Positions 8,849 through 21,808 of a stretch of 64,000 nucleotides of DNA are shown here, piece by piece. Origin of the DNA: Condylostoma magnum (lineage: Eukaryota; Ciliophora; Heterotrichea; Heterotrichida; Condylostomatidae); NCBI GenBank assembly GCA_920105805.1, contig CAKKTI010000009.1:1-64000 (forward strand). The letters are read 5' to 3'. A program made the position numbers and the translations under genes. The notes beneath the pieces were generated by a model, which searched no databases, was not told where the DNA came from, and saw nothing but the letters and a program-made list of their open reading frames with translations. The stretch's first letter is position 1. Each line of letters begins with the position of its first letter.

Positions 8849-11800
8849 ATGGTGACGTGGCTGTTATTACTGTTACCCAATCTAATACGCTCGGAAGAGA
8901 CCATCTATATAACTTCAATTGTACCTCCAGCTGGACCAACTACAGGCAATACGCGTGTGCTAGTTCGCGGTGTTGGACTTGAATATAACTCTGATTATCC
9001 TAATCCAGTATGTAAGTTTGGACTAACAACAAACTAGGTTAAGGCTACCTATGTACGTTGTAGTTCGCATATCAGAGACCCTAACACTAAGGATCCCAAT
9101 ACATAAGAGAAAAAAGTCAGCTGTTTGTAATGCGACCCAGGCCCTGCCTGGGATGAGGAGGACATGGTACCCTTCATGGTTTCCTTAACTGGAGACTTCT
9201 AAGACGCAGAAAACTCCCTACAATTCCAATTCTACAAGCCTCCTAAGGTTCACTGGATTACTCCTTTATACGGTCCAAGAAACGGAGGCACAATAGTCAC
9301 AGTCTACGGTGAAAACTTCATAGATTTTGAACAATACCTACAATGCTCCTTTGGAGTAAAGCAAGTCCCTGCAATTTTCATAAGCTCATCAATTCTTCAA
9401 TGTACAGCCCCCTAGTCCGATGTTGTAGTAGCTCCTTAACCCTTCCGTGTGACTTAAAACGATCAGCAGAACACCTTAGAAGACATGAAATTTTACTATT
9501 ATCCCCCTCCCGCTATAAGTAAACTAATCCCAGACCGTGGTCCAACCACAGGTGGTACTTTAGTGATGATAGAAGGCTAATACTTAGACCCCTTCAATGA
9601 TGTGCTTTCCCAGGTTAACAATCACAATGATACTTTCTGTAGATTTGGTAAGGAATTCATTACCCCTGTTACAGTTTACTCTGATACCTTAGCATCATGC
9701 ATCGCCCCTCCAAGCCCTATAGTCAGAACGGTACTGGTGGATGTTACCTTGAACAACGCTAATATGAAGCTAAACCCGCAGGACTGGACAGATGACCATC
9801 TACCCTATACATACTACGCACCACCTTATGTATTCGACTGTGATCCCAGAGTAGGCCCAACCAGTGGCAATACGACTGTTATAGTCACCGGGTCGAATTT
9901 CAAAGATACTGAGCAAATTTCATGTAAGTTTGGCTCAAAGGTAGTCAAAGGAGAGTTTTTGAATGTAAATGAAATTAAGTGTGTTTCTCCTCCAGTTGAT
10001 AATCCAGGATTAGTTGATCTGAGCATTGCTTTGTCTAAAGAGGAGTTTGGACAACCTGTGAAGTATCTTTATTATGCAACACCTGTTGTAGATTCCATTG
10101 AGCCTATATGTGGGCCCACTACTGGGTTTACTTAAATCACTGTAAAGGGGAAAAACTTTGTAAATACTGGCCCTGGATTAGTCAGATGCATTTTTGATGA
10201 TGAAATTTATACACCAGCAACTGTCATGAGTGAAACTATGCTAAAATGTGATTCTCCTGATATACATCAGAATGATAAAATCGTTGAGAAAATTTTTGTA
10301 CCAGTGGCTGTGACACTGAATGGGAAAGATAAAAGTCAGAATAAAGGTGATATAGAGTTCGGGTTTTATGAATTTCATATTCTAGATCGTTTAAAGCCTG
10401 AAAGAGGGCCTATTACTGGGGAAACTTAAGTAAAAATATACGGAGAACATTTTGATTAAGAAGCTGTTTGCAATGTCACTGTAAGATTTGGTACTACGGA
10501 AATGATTAGCTCTGCTCATAACGATACGGAGATACAGGTGCATGCTCCTAAGGTAAAGATTCCCGGAGATGCCATAATATAAGTTGCTTTGAACGGCTAA
10601 TAGTTCACTGATATGGAAGGTAATAAGAATCTAGGAGGAAGTAAGTTTGATAATGGGAATTTAAGGTATCATTACTATAATCCTCCTTTAGTCACTAGTT
10701 TTGAGCCTAAAACAGGTCCTTCTTCCGGTAATTCAACTATCATTATATACGGAACTGGATTTTAATAGTAAAATGATTAACTGGATGCAGGAATTTATCT
10801 CAGATTTAACTCAACTGACTCTGGACAGTACATTGGACTAGGAGATTGCTATGATATATAATTAGGACAAGTCAAATGCTGAACTCCTGAGGCTCCACCA
10901 GGTACTGATTCTTACTTAGAAATTAGTAAAAACGGTTAAGATTATGTGCCGATCCGAAATGTAGGCAAAACTCCTAAGGATGATGTATATTAATTCTACA
11001 ATGCCCCTCACATAACAAATATAGACCCTAAATACGGCCCTGTCAGTGACTCAGTAGAGAGGAATATCACTATAACTGGTACAGACTTTAGATGCTTTGA
11101 CGAGCATTGCGCTTAATTGACCTGCAGGTTTGGAACACATCCTTACCCGATATATACACAAGCTAAATTGAAAGACTCGGAGAATATGGTATGCAGATTG
11201 CCATAGTTAAGTCGACCTGAGATGGTAGAGGTAGAGATATCACTGAACAAGAAAGACTATACTAATGACCATAAAAATTATACATATTATGACGCCTTTG
11301 TATTAGATCTAGTACCTCATTTTGGCCAAAGGTCTGGAAACACATCAATAAGTGTAATGGGATTCGGATTTGCGGATACAGGTGATGAGCTATTGTGCAA
11401 ATTTGGTGATGATAGGTCAGAACTACTTTGCAATAATCGACCTTGTATTGTATAAGCTACCTATATAAGTGATACTGAAATATAATGCCCTAGTTACCCT
11501 CAAAAAGACGTCGTATATGCTAGTAATAGAAGAAATGTAGGATTTGATCCCTTTAGTGTGGAAGTAGCAGTTAGAAACAACAAATTTACCAATAGTCACG
11601 TGAAGTTCTAATATGCAGATTCTCCAGTATACCAAGACTTAGTACCCAGAAACGGCACTGCTAATGGTGGTACTTACTTAGTAGTACATACTGACTTTAA
11701 TTGGGTGAATGGAACTCATGGGACAAATGAGCAAGAGTTTATCTAGTAAAATGCTATAGTAAACTGCAAAGTTTATACAGATGATTAAGAGATAATAGTA

Positions 11801-14317
11801 CCAGGAAACATAGTTTCATATCCTTTCCATAGTAAAGATCTACCTAATGCAATAACATGCTTATCTCCTCCCTGGGACAAAGAAGAAGATGTAAAGATTG
11901 ACTTGACAATCAACGGAAAGGATTATCATGGGAATTTTGACTACCATTACTTCGAAAGTTTAAGTGGATAAAAGATATACCCATAATGCGGGCCAAATCA
12001 TGGTGAGACTCCTGTAAGAATTGAAGGATCTGGATTTAATGATATTACTGATCTGCATGTAAAGTGGGGAACTGAGTCAAGACCTGCGAACTTAGAAACT
12101 TTGTTTTCTGATGATTCTGGAGTACTTACAGCCTTCTCTGCACCAACTCCTACCAGAAACACCCACGGAGGGTTCATATATGTAGAGGTGGGACACAACG
12201 AAGTTTTGCAGGATATAAAGAGCAGTAACTATACATTTTACGGAGATTATACCTCAGACAAGCTACTGTATTATTACTATAAAAACGCAGTAGTAAAGTA
12301 CATGTACCCTCATGGAGGTCCTAACACAGGAGGCACTTTAGTAACAGTAGCCGGAGCATGGTTTATTAATTATCCTTCATTAAAATGCACTCCTAAGTGC
12401 AGATTCGGAGATAAGATAGTAGACGGGGAGTTTGTATCAACTGTTAGAATCAAGTGCACAGCTCCAGCCCAGGAAGGATTAAATGCCGCAGTACCGTTTT
12501 AGATTTCCTTCAATGGAGTTGACTGGACTGAAGGTGAGGAAAATTTTGTTTACTATAATCCTCCCACTATACAAAGAATATACCCAACCTCCGGGCCTTC
12601 TGCTGGAGGTACAATGGTAGGGCTGATTGGAGCTAATTTCACTGGACTAGCAAACCCAGATGAGTTCCTATGTAGGTTTAGAGCTACCAGTATAGACGCA
12701 TAGGATAAAATGATACCTGCGTTCTTTAAAAATGATAACTTGATATATTGTACATCTCCAGGTGGATGGGGAAGTGGAACAGAGGCTAATATTGATCTTA
12801 CTTTTAATGGAATTGATTACACTCATAGTAACTCTACATTCAATTTCTTCTAAATTGATGGTGCAAGACCTAGAAGTGGACCTTTTAACGGTTCTTCTAG
12901 AGGAATTTAAATATACGGGTCTGGATTCAAGGAAAACAAAAACGCTACATGTGTTATCGGTGCTAAGGACTATCAACCATTAGATATATCATGGGATTCT
13001 ATGATTTGCCCTCTTCCCCCTTATGACGAGGTTAGAAGTATAGGAGATGTTTAAGAGTCAAAAGACAGTCCTAAAAAGGTGAACTTAGAAGTAACATTAA
13101 ACGGAGCAGACTACCACAAGTTCCTACGTGGGTTCTATTTCTACTAATAGCCTAATATAACAGATGTTGATCCACAGACGGGTCCAATAACTGGAGGAAG
13201 TTTATTAACAATATACGGAGATTTATTCATGGCAGATTTCGAACTAGCCAATCTCACCTGTGCCATAGGCCCTTATACAACCCCTGGACTCCTAACTGAC
13301 AAAAACACTGTGAGTTGTATAACCCCTCGTATGGACCGTCCGAGCAATACAACTGATTACGCTGTCAAAGTAGCAATCAACGGCTAAGACTTCACTGATT
13401 CTAATTTAACGTACCGAGTATATGGTGCACTGGGTGCTGGTCCTACGGGAGGTCCAATAGAGGGAGGAACTAGTGTACTTATAAATGGATTTGGATTCAC
13501 CAAGAACAAGCCAGCCTGTAAGTTCGGAGTAGACGACAACAATATAATAGTACAGGCTAATTTCATAGACAGTGAGCATATTTCCTGCGTGTCCCCTAAA
13601 AACTTCTAAATCCCCAATGTAGCAAAACTACCAACAGATATTCCGCTAGAAATTGGCTTTGGAGACTTAAAGAACAGACCATGGACCAAAACATCGCACA
13701 AATTCAGGTTTTACAAGAACCCTACAATAGTACAAATAGCCCCACCCTATGGCTTTATAGACCAGCAGATATAAGTAAACGTGACTGCAGATCAGAGTGC
13801 AAGTTTCTTCATACCGCTGACTAGCTGGGATGAGTCCGGACAAACTAACTCAGCATACGGACTTACATGCAGGTTTGGTAGTTACGGATCCACTCCTGCT
13901 ATATTCAGAGACGGCCACCATATAGCGTGCATAACGCCTGAATCAGATATAAGAAGACAAGACCTACACGCTGACAAGGTCAACCTAGAAATCGCGATAA
14001 ACGGGTAAAACTTCTTCCCTGCTGGAGACTACACATTCAAAGGAACTGCTAGTGGAATATGGCTGGTACTCATGTGGCTGGGAATGATCATAATGGCTGC
14101 ATTGATACTTGTGTTATTGGGTGTATGCGCGTATTACTTGTGGCAAAATGTAAGTTTGCCGAAATTCAACTGGGATGATTTCAGAGCCAGGTCAAGAAGA
14201 TAGGAACCTAATGCGGCTGAAAGAAAACCCCGTGTATTCAGAAATGAAAGTGGGTTTATCAGGCCCCAGAACTCACCACAGAGGTTTAATTCTAACATAG
14301 AGGGCCTGAACTATTGA
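8849..14317 (+). CDS. Giant type I membrane protein with about 16-17 IPT/TIG repeats
   Basis: About 1,822 residues in one frame from ATG 8849 to TGA 14315. A signal peptide (MVTWLLLLLPNLIRSEE) is followed by serial IPT/TIG immunoglobulin-like repeats, each opening with a GP-x-x-G-T pattern and a VxGxxF strand, for example GPRNGGTIVTVYGENF, GPTSGNTTVIVTGSNF and GPSAGGTMVGLIGANF, and often a Cys pair with CRFG or CKFG. About residues 1734-1764 form one membrane span, then a short basic cytoplasmic tail (FRARSRRQEP). Eukaryotic proteins of this build are cell-surface adhesion or receptor proteins. Repeats are diverged, and the Gly-Pro is weakened in repeats 8, 9, 10 and the last, so the array is old. 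In-frame TAA/TAG (Gln) occur throughout. Ligand and role are unknown. Confidence 0.85.
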
Positions 14318-14353
14318 GTAGAATAAGGAAAATTGGTATAAATGAGTTAATTG

Positions 14354-17300
14354 CTAATAGGAAAACAGAGGGTAGTATTCTGGTTTGACGTAGGTTAAAA
14401 GGTCAGGGTCTCGGGCTTCGTCGTCTTGGATTATCACTTCTTCGTCTTGTGGCTATTTCACTTATAGTATTTGCTTGTATGTTTCAAAGGCTTGTTTCTG
14501 GGAAAGGAAGTCTGAGTACTTGCTTAGAACTGTGGTTATTATTTTCAGGCTTCGCTGTCTACGCTTTCTTTGCTACAGTTTTGACTTCCAGGCTACGGAT
14601 ATTATGAATACTGCGTGCTTTGTACGGATTAAACGTTTTTTATAACGACGTCTTGCTAGGTATCTTCTTACATAAATCTGTAAGAATACTGCTGCTATTA
14701 GTTAATTCTTAGCATCTAAGTTAACTTCTTGCTCTATAAGGTTCTTTTGCTTCTCTTAGTTGAATTCACTTTTTTGCTTATATTTTTCTTGGGATACTTC
14801 TAATTTAGCATTGGATTCCAAGGTTTATTATATCTCATTGTTTAAGTTATTTACATTAATACTGTGATCTCCTTCTAGTCTCTTTTGCTATTAAAATAAT
14901 GAAAGTTGTTAAGATTTTGTATCACTGATTTTTTGATTAATAGCATCTGTGTCAGTGTTTCCTCTATTGAGTTCAATTTACCTAGACTCGAGCATTTGAG
15001 ATAAATCAGTGATTCGTCTTACTAATCTTTTCTCATCCGGCAGTTTTTCTTATAGCCTTCTTAGTAATCCTGGCATTTACTGGTTATATAGCCTTCCTCT
15101 GAGCTTCATGTCTAAAATCTACTCTTCAAACTCAATAGGGTTATTAATATCAATTTTCCCTACTAGTTATCTATACTACTATTAAACCCTTAATTTAGGA
15201 TCCAATAAACTTTAGAATTCTTACTTAGTAACAACTCCATCACTATTCTCATCCAATTTATCAACTAAAAGCTTAATATCATCGTCATCTAAGTTCAACT
15301 TTATTATCTTCAGGCCTTATGATACTTCCTGTAACGTCAGAATTAGATCTTAATCAATATCAAGCATTTCAAACAATGAATCAACAGTGACTCCTTATTG
15401 CTCTATTTTGTAAACCACTGAGTCCACTGGATCTTCTTTTAGTATATCTTCCCCAACCACCATTGTGTCGGTATTCATTGACATCATTGATTCTGGCAAT
15501 AATCCCGCCCTTACAAAATTATTCCTATCCGTTTTCACAACTGCCTTCCCTGGCTCCAGTACATTCATCTTTTCTCTATTCTTAGCTTCCTTTATCAATT
15601 CATCTTACACTTCTTATAACAGCTAAAAATGCAACTCTAATCTTACCTTATAAATATTACACAGTTTTCTAGTTTAATCAAATAAGTCAACTTCTCCTCT
15701 CTTACAATCAGTTTCATATTGTTCAAGAATTTTTATGGATCTTTTACACTGCTCAATTTCAAATTACATTTCTTAAGTGGTGAACTGCTCACTTATTTTG
15801 ACACTTAACATTCTTATAGCTTCTTTCAGCATAGTAGGAATACTTTTAGCAGTGAGTCTGTGTTGATAGGGCATAGGTATAGACTCGGCTAAGCAATGCA
15901 GTTTGTAGTTCTTATCTCCCATTGATCTAGGCTGTGGGGCTACCTTGGGGGCTGCCCTTGGCATAGTTCTGGTTTCCTTGGGTGGCTATGCAACCCTAAA
16001 TTTTCTCTCTCTTTCAATCAATTTCTTCTCATGGTCCAAATGCTGTACTAGTTACTAGTTTTTTTTAGTTTTATTGTTCATTATATGTGGTAGGACCTAG
16101 CTAAATGCTTGCTATCGCTGCAGTGCTTGTTTTTTGTCTTCTTGCTACTTTTTCTTTTATAATTCTGGATCTAGTTTTCTTAGTACTACATCTGATACCA
16201 TTCCCTTAATACTGGCACTTTTGACTAGGGATTACATGCTTATATGCAGAGGATTCTTTTTATTAGGAGGAGCTGCGTTAGTGGACTTGGGAGCAGTTTC
16301 TTAAGTGAATAAATTGGCGTTTCTAGCGCTATTAGGTCTTACTCTAGGAAGTTTTTAAGGTTATTTTCCCTTTTTGCCACGAGTGCTTAGGGGCCTACTA
16401 GTATTAGATTCTAAGGAACTCAAGGCCTTCTAAGCATTCTACAGCCGCCTTTGCTATAACTACATTTCCTCATCAGTCGGTGGAGTAGGCTATTTTTAAG
16501 TCTAATCAGGATACTTAGGCCCTGGCAGCTATTAATTCATTTCATCAAAGTAGTCCGAATGGCTTTCCATAACTACATCATCTTCAATCTCCTACAAGTC
16601 CTAAAACTTATCCTTCATCTATACATATTCTTGCTTTTCCTGGCCAAAGGTATCAAATTCACTCTATGAGTACTTAATGCTACTCATTGAGAGTTGGTAG
16701 CTATCATTTGAGTACTCTGAATCTTCATTAATGCTTTCCATTTTAAATAGTTAATAATAATTTCATCTAACTTCATAATGCTCTGCTATGATTTCCTCAG
16801 CTGAGTTTCCTGGTTGAAGTTTTGAGAGATCGATGCAGTCTACTCCGTATATATGCACTGCTTCTAATTCTGACTAGTACTTTGACTATCCCTGTACAGC
16901 TAGTTAATCTAAATCAGTATCTGACAACTCTGGCCCTCCTTATTCAGTTTCTCATTGTAATCTAGTTTATAAGTATCTACTGTCCCTGAAGGTTCTCTGA
17001 GTAGCTGCCATATCGCCAGGTTTTCTTATTTTTGGTTATATTGATGAGCTACGCTCATTCATGCGGGTAAATAGCCCGGTTGTTGGATTTCCTAGTTGAA
17101 AAAATGCACCTTTAGTAGTGTTTTCCTCCGCTCTTAAGGACATATACCACGAGAATACTCCTGATTACTCTTCTGGGGAAATTCCTCGTTTTAGAAACTC
17201 AGTTTTTTCTATTCTGTCGCGTTGTTATTATGTTCTAGAAATTGCAAGGTTTTCTTCAGGTTTTTATACACGATTTGATATGTGTCGTTATATTTTTTAT

Positions 17301-17887
17301 CATATTGTCGTTGCTTTAGTATATTTATCCAGTACTTTTTGTTAACGCAAGTATCGAACTCTTTAGACAGGTGTCATTGACCTTATTTTCATATCTTCTT
17401 ATTATTTTGCAGTTATTATACCTTTGTTGATTTATTAAATTCTGTCATTAAATAGTTGTTATTTGCTCATAGGTCGTTATGATACACTTACTCTTCTTTA
17501 GTTTTATTAAGATTTATTTTGATTTAGTCTCTGATTAAAGACCTTGTATAATTTAACATCTCCGACCAATGAAAACGGGGCAATATTCCCTAATGAATCT
17601 AAATGCAAAGAAACATCTTTATTCTTCTTATTAGTAGCCAAAAACTCTTCAGGATCCCCATCATTTTCCAAGTAAAAGTCGTCCTCTACATTAATTTTCT
17701 CTTTTCTAAGCACTGTGCGCCTTGTAACTTTCATTGTTTTCGTAGGTCTTTTCCTTACCTGTGTTTCAAATTTAACCTCTTACTACTAGTTAATTTTCGC
17801 TTCTTATTAAATCGGAGTAGGCGATCTTTTTCTTAGCTTAACAACTCTTCCCTTGGGTTTTTCTTCCTAAACTTCCGACTCAGACAT
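14354..17887 (-). CDS. IQ-motif, EF-hand and coiled-coil protein, unknown function
   Basis: About 1,177 residues in one frame; segments near 17.7, 15.9 and 15.5 kb share the start's phase. The N-terminal 300 residues are basic and Gln-rich; acidic low-complexity and coiled-coil stretches follow. Near residue 850 lies a pair of EF-hand-like loops (DIDQDLILTLQEV and DENSDGVVTKQEF), then a long coiled coil. Near 1060-1110 there are two IQ-like calmodulin-binding helices (FLQIYVRRYLARRRYKKR and a second starting AVFIISVAWKS). The end is acidic (QPQDEEVIIQDDE). The start is the ATG 44 nt from divergent gamma-tubulin; the stop is the first TAG after the last conserved-looking block, 36 nt from the convergent IPT gene stop. 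The plan suggests a calcium/calmodulin-linked cytoskeletal protein. Confidence 0.65.
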
Positions 17888-17931
17888 TTAATTTTTACTT
17901 AACTCCCAAAACACTTATCTTTAAATTAAAA

Positions 17932-19308
17932 ATGCCTAGAGAAATCATAACACTTTAAATTGGTCAGTGCGGGAATCAGATTGGTATGGAATTTTGGAAA
18001 TAATTATGCCAAGAGCACGGCATAAACAGTGAGGGTCTTCTTGAGGAATACGCGACCTCTGGTGATGACAGAAAAGACGTGTTTTTCTACTAAGCAGACG
18101 ACGAGCATTATATACCGCGGGCTTTGTTATTGGACCTAGAGCCTGGAGTGATTAACCATATACAGCATTCTAAATATGCTTCGTTGTATAACCCTGAAAA
18201 CATATATTACGGGTAAGATGGAGCTGGTAATAACTGGGCAGCTGGGTATCATTAAGCTGAGTCAGTATAAGATGAAATTTTAGATATGATAGAAAGGGAA
18301 GCTGATGGAAGTGATAGTCTAGAAGGATTCTTAATGCTACACAGTATAGCCGGAGGTACTGGGTCAGGTATGGGCTCGTATTTGTTAGAAAAACTAAATG
18401 AAAGGTTCCCTAAAAAGCTGATTCAATGCTATTCAGTGTTTCCTAATCAATTACATTCAGCTGATGTGGTAGTATAACCCTATAACTCTATACTTACTCT
18501 TAAAAGATTGATACTCAATGCAGATTGTGTAGTAGTTTTAGATAATGCAGCTTTGAATCATATAGCAGTGGATCGTTTGAAGATCTTAAATCCGTCGTTT
18601 TCTTAGACAAATTCCTTAGTGAGTACTGTAATGGCAGCTTCTACGACTACATTGAGGTATCCTGGGTATATGAATAATGACCTAGTAGGACTAGTTGCCT
18701 CGCTGATTCCTACACCTCGATGCCATTTTCTTATGACTGGGTACACTCCTTTGACTGTTGATAGACATGTTAGTTCAGTTAGAAAAACTACTGTATTGGA
18801 TGTTATGAGAAGGCTGCTGTAGACTAAGAATATTATGGTGAGTACTAATATGAAAAGAGGGTGTTATATGAGTATTTTGAACATTATTCAAGGGGATGTA
18901 GATCCTACATAAGTACACAAGTCGTTGTAGAGGATAAGAGAGAGAAAACTAGCTAAGTTTATACCGTGGGGCCCTGCGTCTATATAGGTTGCATTGTCGA
19001 GAAAATCCCCGTATATAGAAACTGCACATAAGGTATCCGGGCTAATGCTTGCTAATCATACAAGCATTCATATATTGTTCCACAGAATCATGATGTAATA
19101 CTAAAAGCTTAAGTCAAGAAACGCCTTTTTGGAAAATTATAAGGTAGGAAGACTGTTTTAAGACAATTTTGATGAACTAATGAACTCAGCTGAGGTTGTA
19201 TAATAACTGATTGATGAGTACAAGGCAGCTGAGAGTGAAGACTATGTCAATTGGGGAATGGGAGAATCAGGACCTGGGGAAAGTGGCTATGGCGATTTTA
19301 GAATGTAG
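17932..19308 (+). CDS. Gamma-tubulin
   Basis: About 458 residues, near the family's usual 450-460. The start [20 protein letters not shown], with Gln from TAA, is the tubulin N-terminus. The tubulin signature GGTGSGMG, the gamma-type AGNNWAAGY and the end VNWGMGES identify gamma- rather than alpha- or beta-tubulin. Gamma-tubulin nucleates microtubules at basal bodies and other organising centres. Many Gln are TAA or TAG; every Trp I noted is TGG. It stops at TAG followed directly by TAA, right after the family's usual C-terminus, which is good evidence that TAG can terminate here. Convergent with the sugar transporter, stops 37 nt apart. Confidence 0.97.
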
Positions 19309-19345
19309 TAATTAATTAATTTTAAGACTTATTACTTAAATTTTC

Positions 19346-20755
19346 TCAGCTTGAACCGAAAATTTTGAGTATGCTATCTAATTCTAATCCTTTAGTCTCT
19401 GGAAGCAAGAAATACACAAACAGCCAAGTAGCAAAGGCAAATGCTCCGAGTATGACCCAAGCTAATATTTCTCCAAGTTAACTTGAGGTTATACTTAAAA
19501 ACACCATTGATACTAAAAAGTTACTTACCCAGTTTGCTGTAGTGGATATACTAACCCCAGTACTTCTTAGATGCAATGGATAAATCTCTGAGTTAACAGT
19601 CCACGGTATGGGTCCCATCCCTACGGCGAAGAATGCAATGTATAGAGTAATAAGACCAATAATTGCAATTTGCAAAACAGGTATTGCTCCGTACTCAGCC
19701 ACCAATGCAAAACAAACTCCCATACCTAATAAAGAGACAATAATCCCGGGTAAAGTCCACAGCAACGTAGACCTTCTTCCTATACTATCCACAAACTTCA
19801 ACGCAGCAATAGTCCCTATTGTATTTGTTATAGCAATCGGTAATGAAGCAATAATAGCTTGCTCTCCCTTACTAGAAAAGCCAGCCATTGCCATAATCTA
19901 CGGCCCATAGTACATAGCAGTATTGATTCCACATAACTACTACAGTACTTGCAGTCCTACTCCAACTATTAACTACCTTCTACAGCTATTCCATATTTCC
20001 TTATACGAATTCTTAGTATCACATCCCTTCAATTCTACTTTTATTCCTTGTATGATATCTCTCAGTACCTCATGCTGTACTAGTTCCTCATTAGGATAAT
20101 TAATCTCCATCAATGCCTAATACGCATCTTACTACCTCCCCTTCATCATCAGCCACCTAGGGGACTCCGGAAGTGCTAGCATGGCAACTCCCTATATAGC
20201 AGCTGGCAGTCCCGCAAGCCCTAGCATAGCCCTCCAATTATCCCCCAGGCCCAGACATACCAGATAGGCAATTAACTATCCAGAAGTACAGAAAAGTATA
20301 TTTGTACTAACAATTACTCCTCTATGCTCACTTGGGGAAGCTTCTGCTAGGTAGACCGGAACTATCATTGCCGCAAACCCTATACCAATGCCTACTACTA
20401 ATCTACCAGTTATTAACATAAACACGTCGCTTGAAACCGACATCAAAACAGAGCCTATTAGCAAAAGAACATCAGAAACTATTATTGAACGCTTACGACC
20501 GATTGAGTCTGAGTACTTACCCGCTAGTAAAGAACCAATAATAGCACCTGCTATCGCTATGCTTACTACTATCTCTTTCATTGTGGAAGTGTTGTGGCCT
20601 AGATCATTATAGATGTAGAGGTTTGCACCACCAATTACGCCTGTGTCATACCCGAAGAGAAAGCCACCGATTGCAGCTGTTGCTGTGAATTTTATTAGGT
20701 AGGCAGTGTTCGAGGAATCTGAAAAGTTTTGAAAGTTTGAGTGAGAGTCGTCCAT
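19346..20755 (-). CDS. Major facilitator superfamily sugar/polyol transporter
   Basis: About 469 residues with twelve likely membrane segments. Sugar-porter signatures are in order: GYDTGVIGG in TM1, DSIGRKR after TM2, [12 protein letters not shown] at the end of the first half, QQLCGIN in TM7, DSIGRRS after TM8, [16 protein letters not shown] in TM10 and PETKG after TM12. These place it among proton-coupled hexose or inositol transporters; the substrate is not decided by sequence. The start is the first ATG, MDDSHSN. The stop is TGA directly after a short tail, evidence for TGA as a terminator. In-frame TAA/TAG encode Gln in the middle third. Confidence 0.93.
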
Positions 20756-21083
20756 TTTAAATATTATTGGAAAGACTGGAGTTAGATTATTTTAAAGGTG
20801 AAAGGGATGGTGGAAATTTAGGAAGGGGTTTTGGGTTGGGAAGGTGGAAGATAAGAGGTAATTGAAGCTGTTTTATTAAAATTTCAGGAGACTTAAGGCT
20901 TTTATAGTTGTCCATGATTTTTTGAGAAGAATAAAAAAATATAATTTGATTGGAAACTAAATGGAATATAAGATGTATATCAGCTTACAAAATATTACTA
21001 CATAGTTTTAATTCGCTTACATCTCCTAATATGATTACACAACACCAGAGCATATTTTATAAATAACTTATACTAATCTAAAA
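20756..21083. other. Intergenic between divergent genes; G-rich on + strand
   Basis: 328 nt separate the divergent transporter and Bud32 starts. The transporter side (about 20765-20870) is strikingly purine-rich on + , that is C/T-rich on the transporter's coding strand; the Bud32 side is plain AT-rich. No RNA gene or repeat is seen. The C/T-rich part may be a leader or promoter element. Confidence 0.4.
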
Positions 21084-21776
21084 ATGGAACCAATAGCTCA
21101 AGGATCCGAGGGAGTAATTTATACTTAGAAAATATACAGCGGAACATTAGTAAACTAACCTGTAATAATAAAAGAAAGGTTTGCTCGAAAGTACAGACAA
21201 CCTTAGCTCGATAATAAATTAACACGATCCAGAATCCTTTAAGAGTCTCGAAATCTTGAGAAAGTTAGACGCCATGGAGTACCTGTTCCCTCAGTCCTAT
21301 TCGTAGATACTATAGAGCGTAAAATTTATATGGAAAGAATCGACCCCTCAATATCAGTAAAAGATTTCTTGTTATAAAGCACCAAACTCAATGATGCAAT
21401 TTAATAATAACTAGCACTACATATAGCAAAGGCAGTCGCAAAAATGCATGATATTGATTGTATTCACGGGGATTTAACTACTACTAATATGCTTATTAAA
21501 ACCGATGGTAGCACTGAAAGAATATTAACTTCTGAATTTATTGATTAAATATTTCTTATAGATTTTGGACTGAGTTTTATTTCTAGAAATTAAGAAGATA
21601 AAGCTGTTGATTTATATGTACTTGAAAAAGCTATTTTTAGTGCACATCCTGAGTACCCTGACCTAACCCAGAAAATTCTCCAGGTTTACAAAGAATAATC
21701 ATCAAAAGGAGATGCAATTACCTTCAAGCTGTCGCAAGTGCGAGCAAGAGGAAGAAAAAGATTGGCTTTTGGTTGA
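21084..21776 (+). CDS. BUD32: KEOPS complex atypical kinase Bud32/PRPK
   Basis: About 230 residues, the usual small size of Bud32. Visible motifs: the loop QGSEGVIY, the lysine in VIIKERF followed by ARKYR, HGDLTTTNML (catalytic loop), LIDFGLS (metal-binding DFG) and the C-terminal RGRKR. Bud32 works with Kae1 to make the t6A modification on tRNAs. The gene ends at TGA exactly where the family ends (RGRKRLAFG then stop), which shows TGA used as stop here, while neighbouring genes use TGA for Trp. The downstream membrane-ankyrin gene on the same strand starts 32 nt later. Confidence 0.93.
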
Positions 21777-21808
21777 TTTAGTTAAAAAACATCGATTTAT
21801 AACACAAA

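Noticed and set aside
12668-12976. Minus-strand 102-codon frame inside the IPT gene
   Set aside because: Complement of IPT repeats that are clearly aligned on the plus strand.
19608-19910. Plus-strand open frame of 100 codons opposite the sugar transporter
   Set aside because: It is the complement of a well-conserved transporter exon and has no family features of its own.
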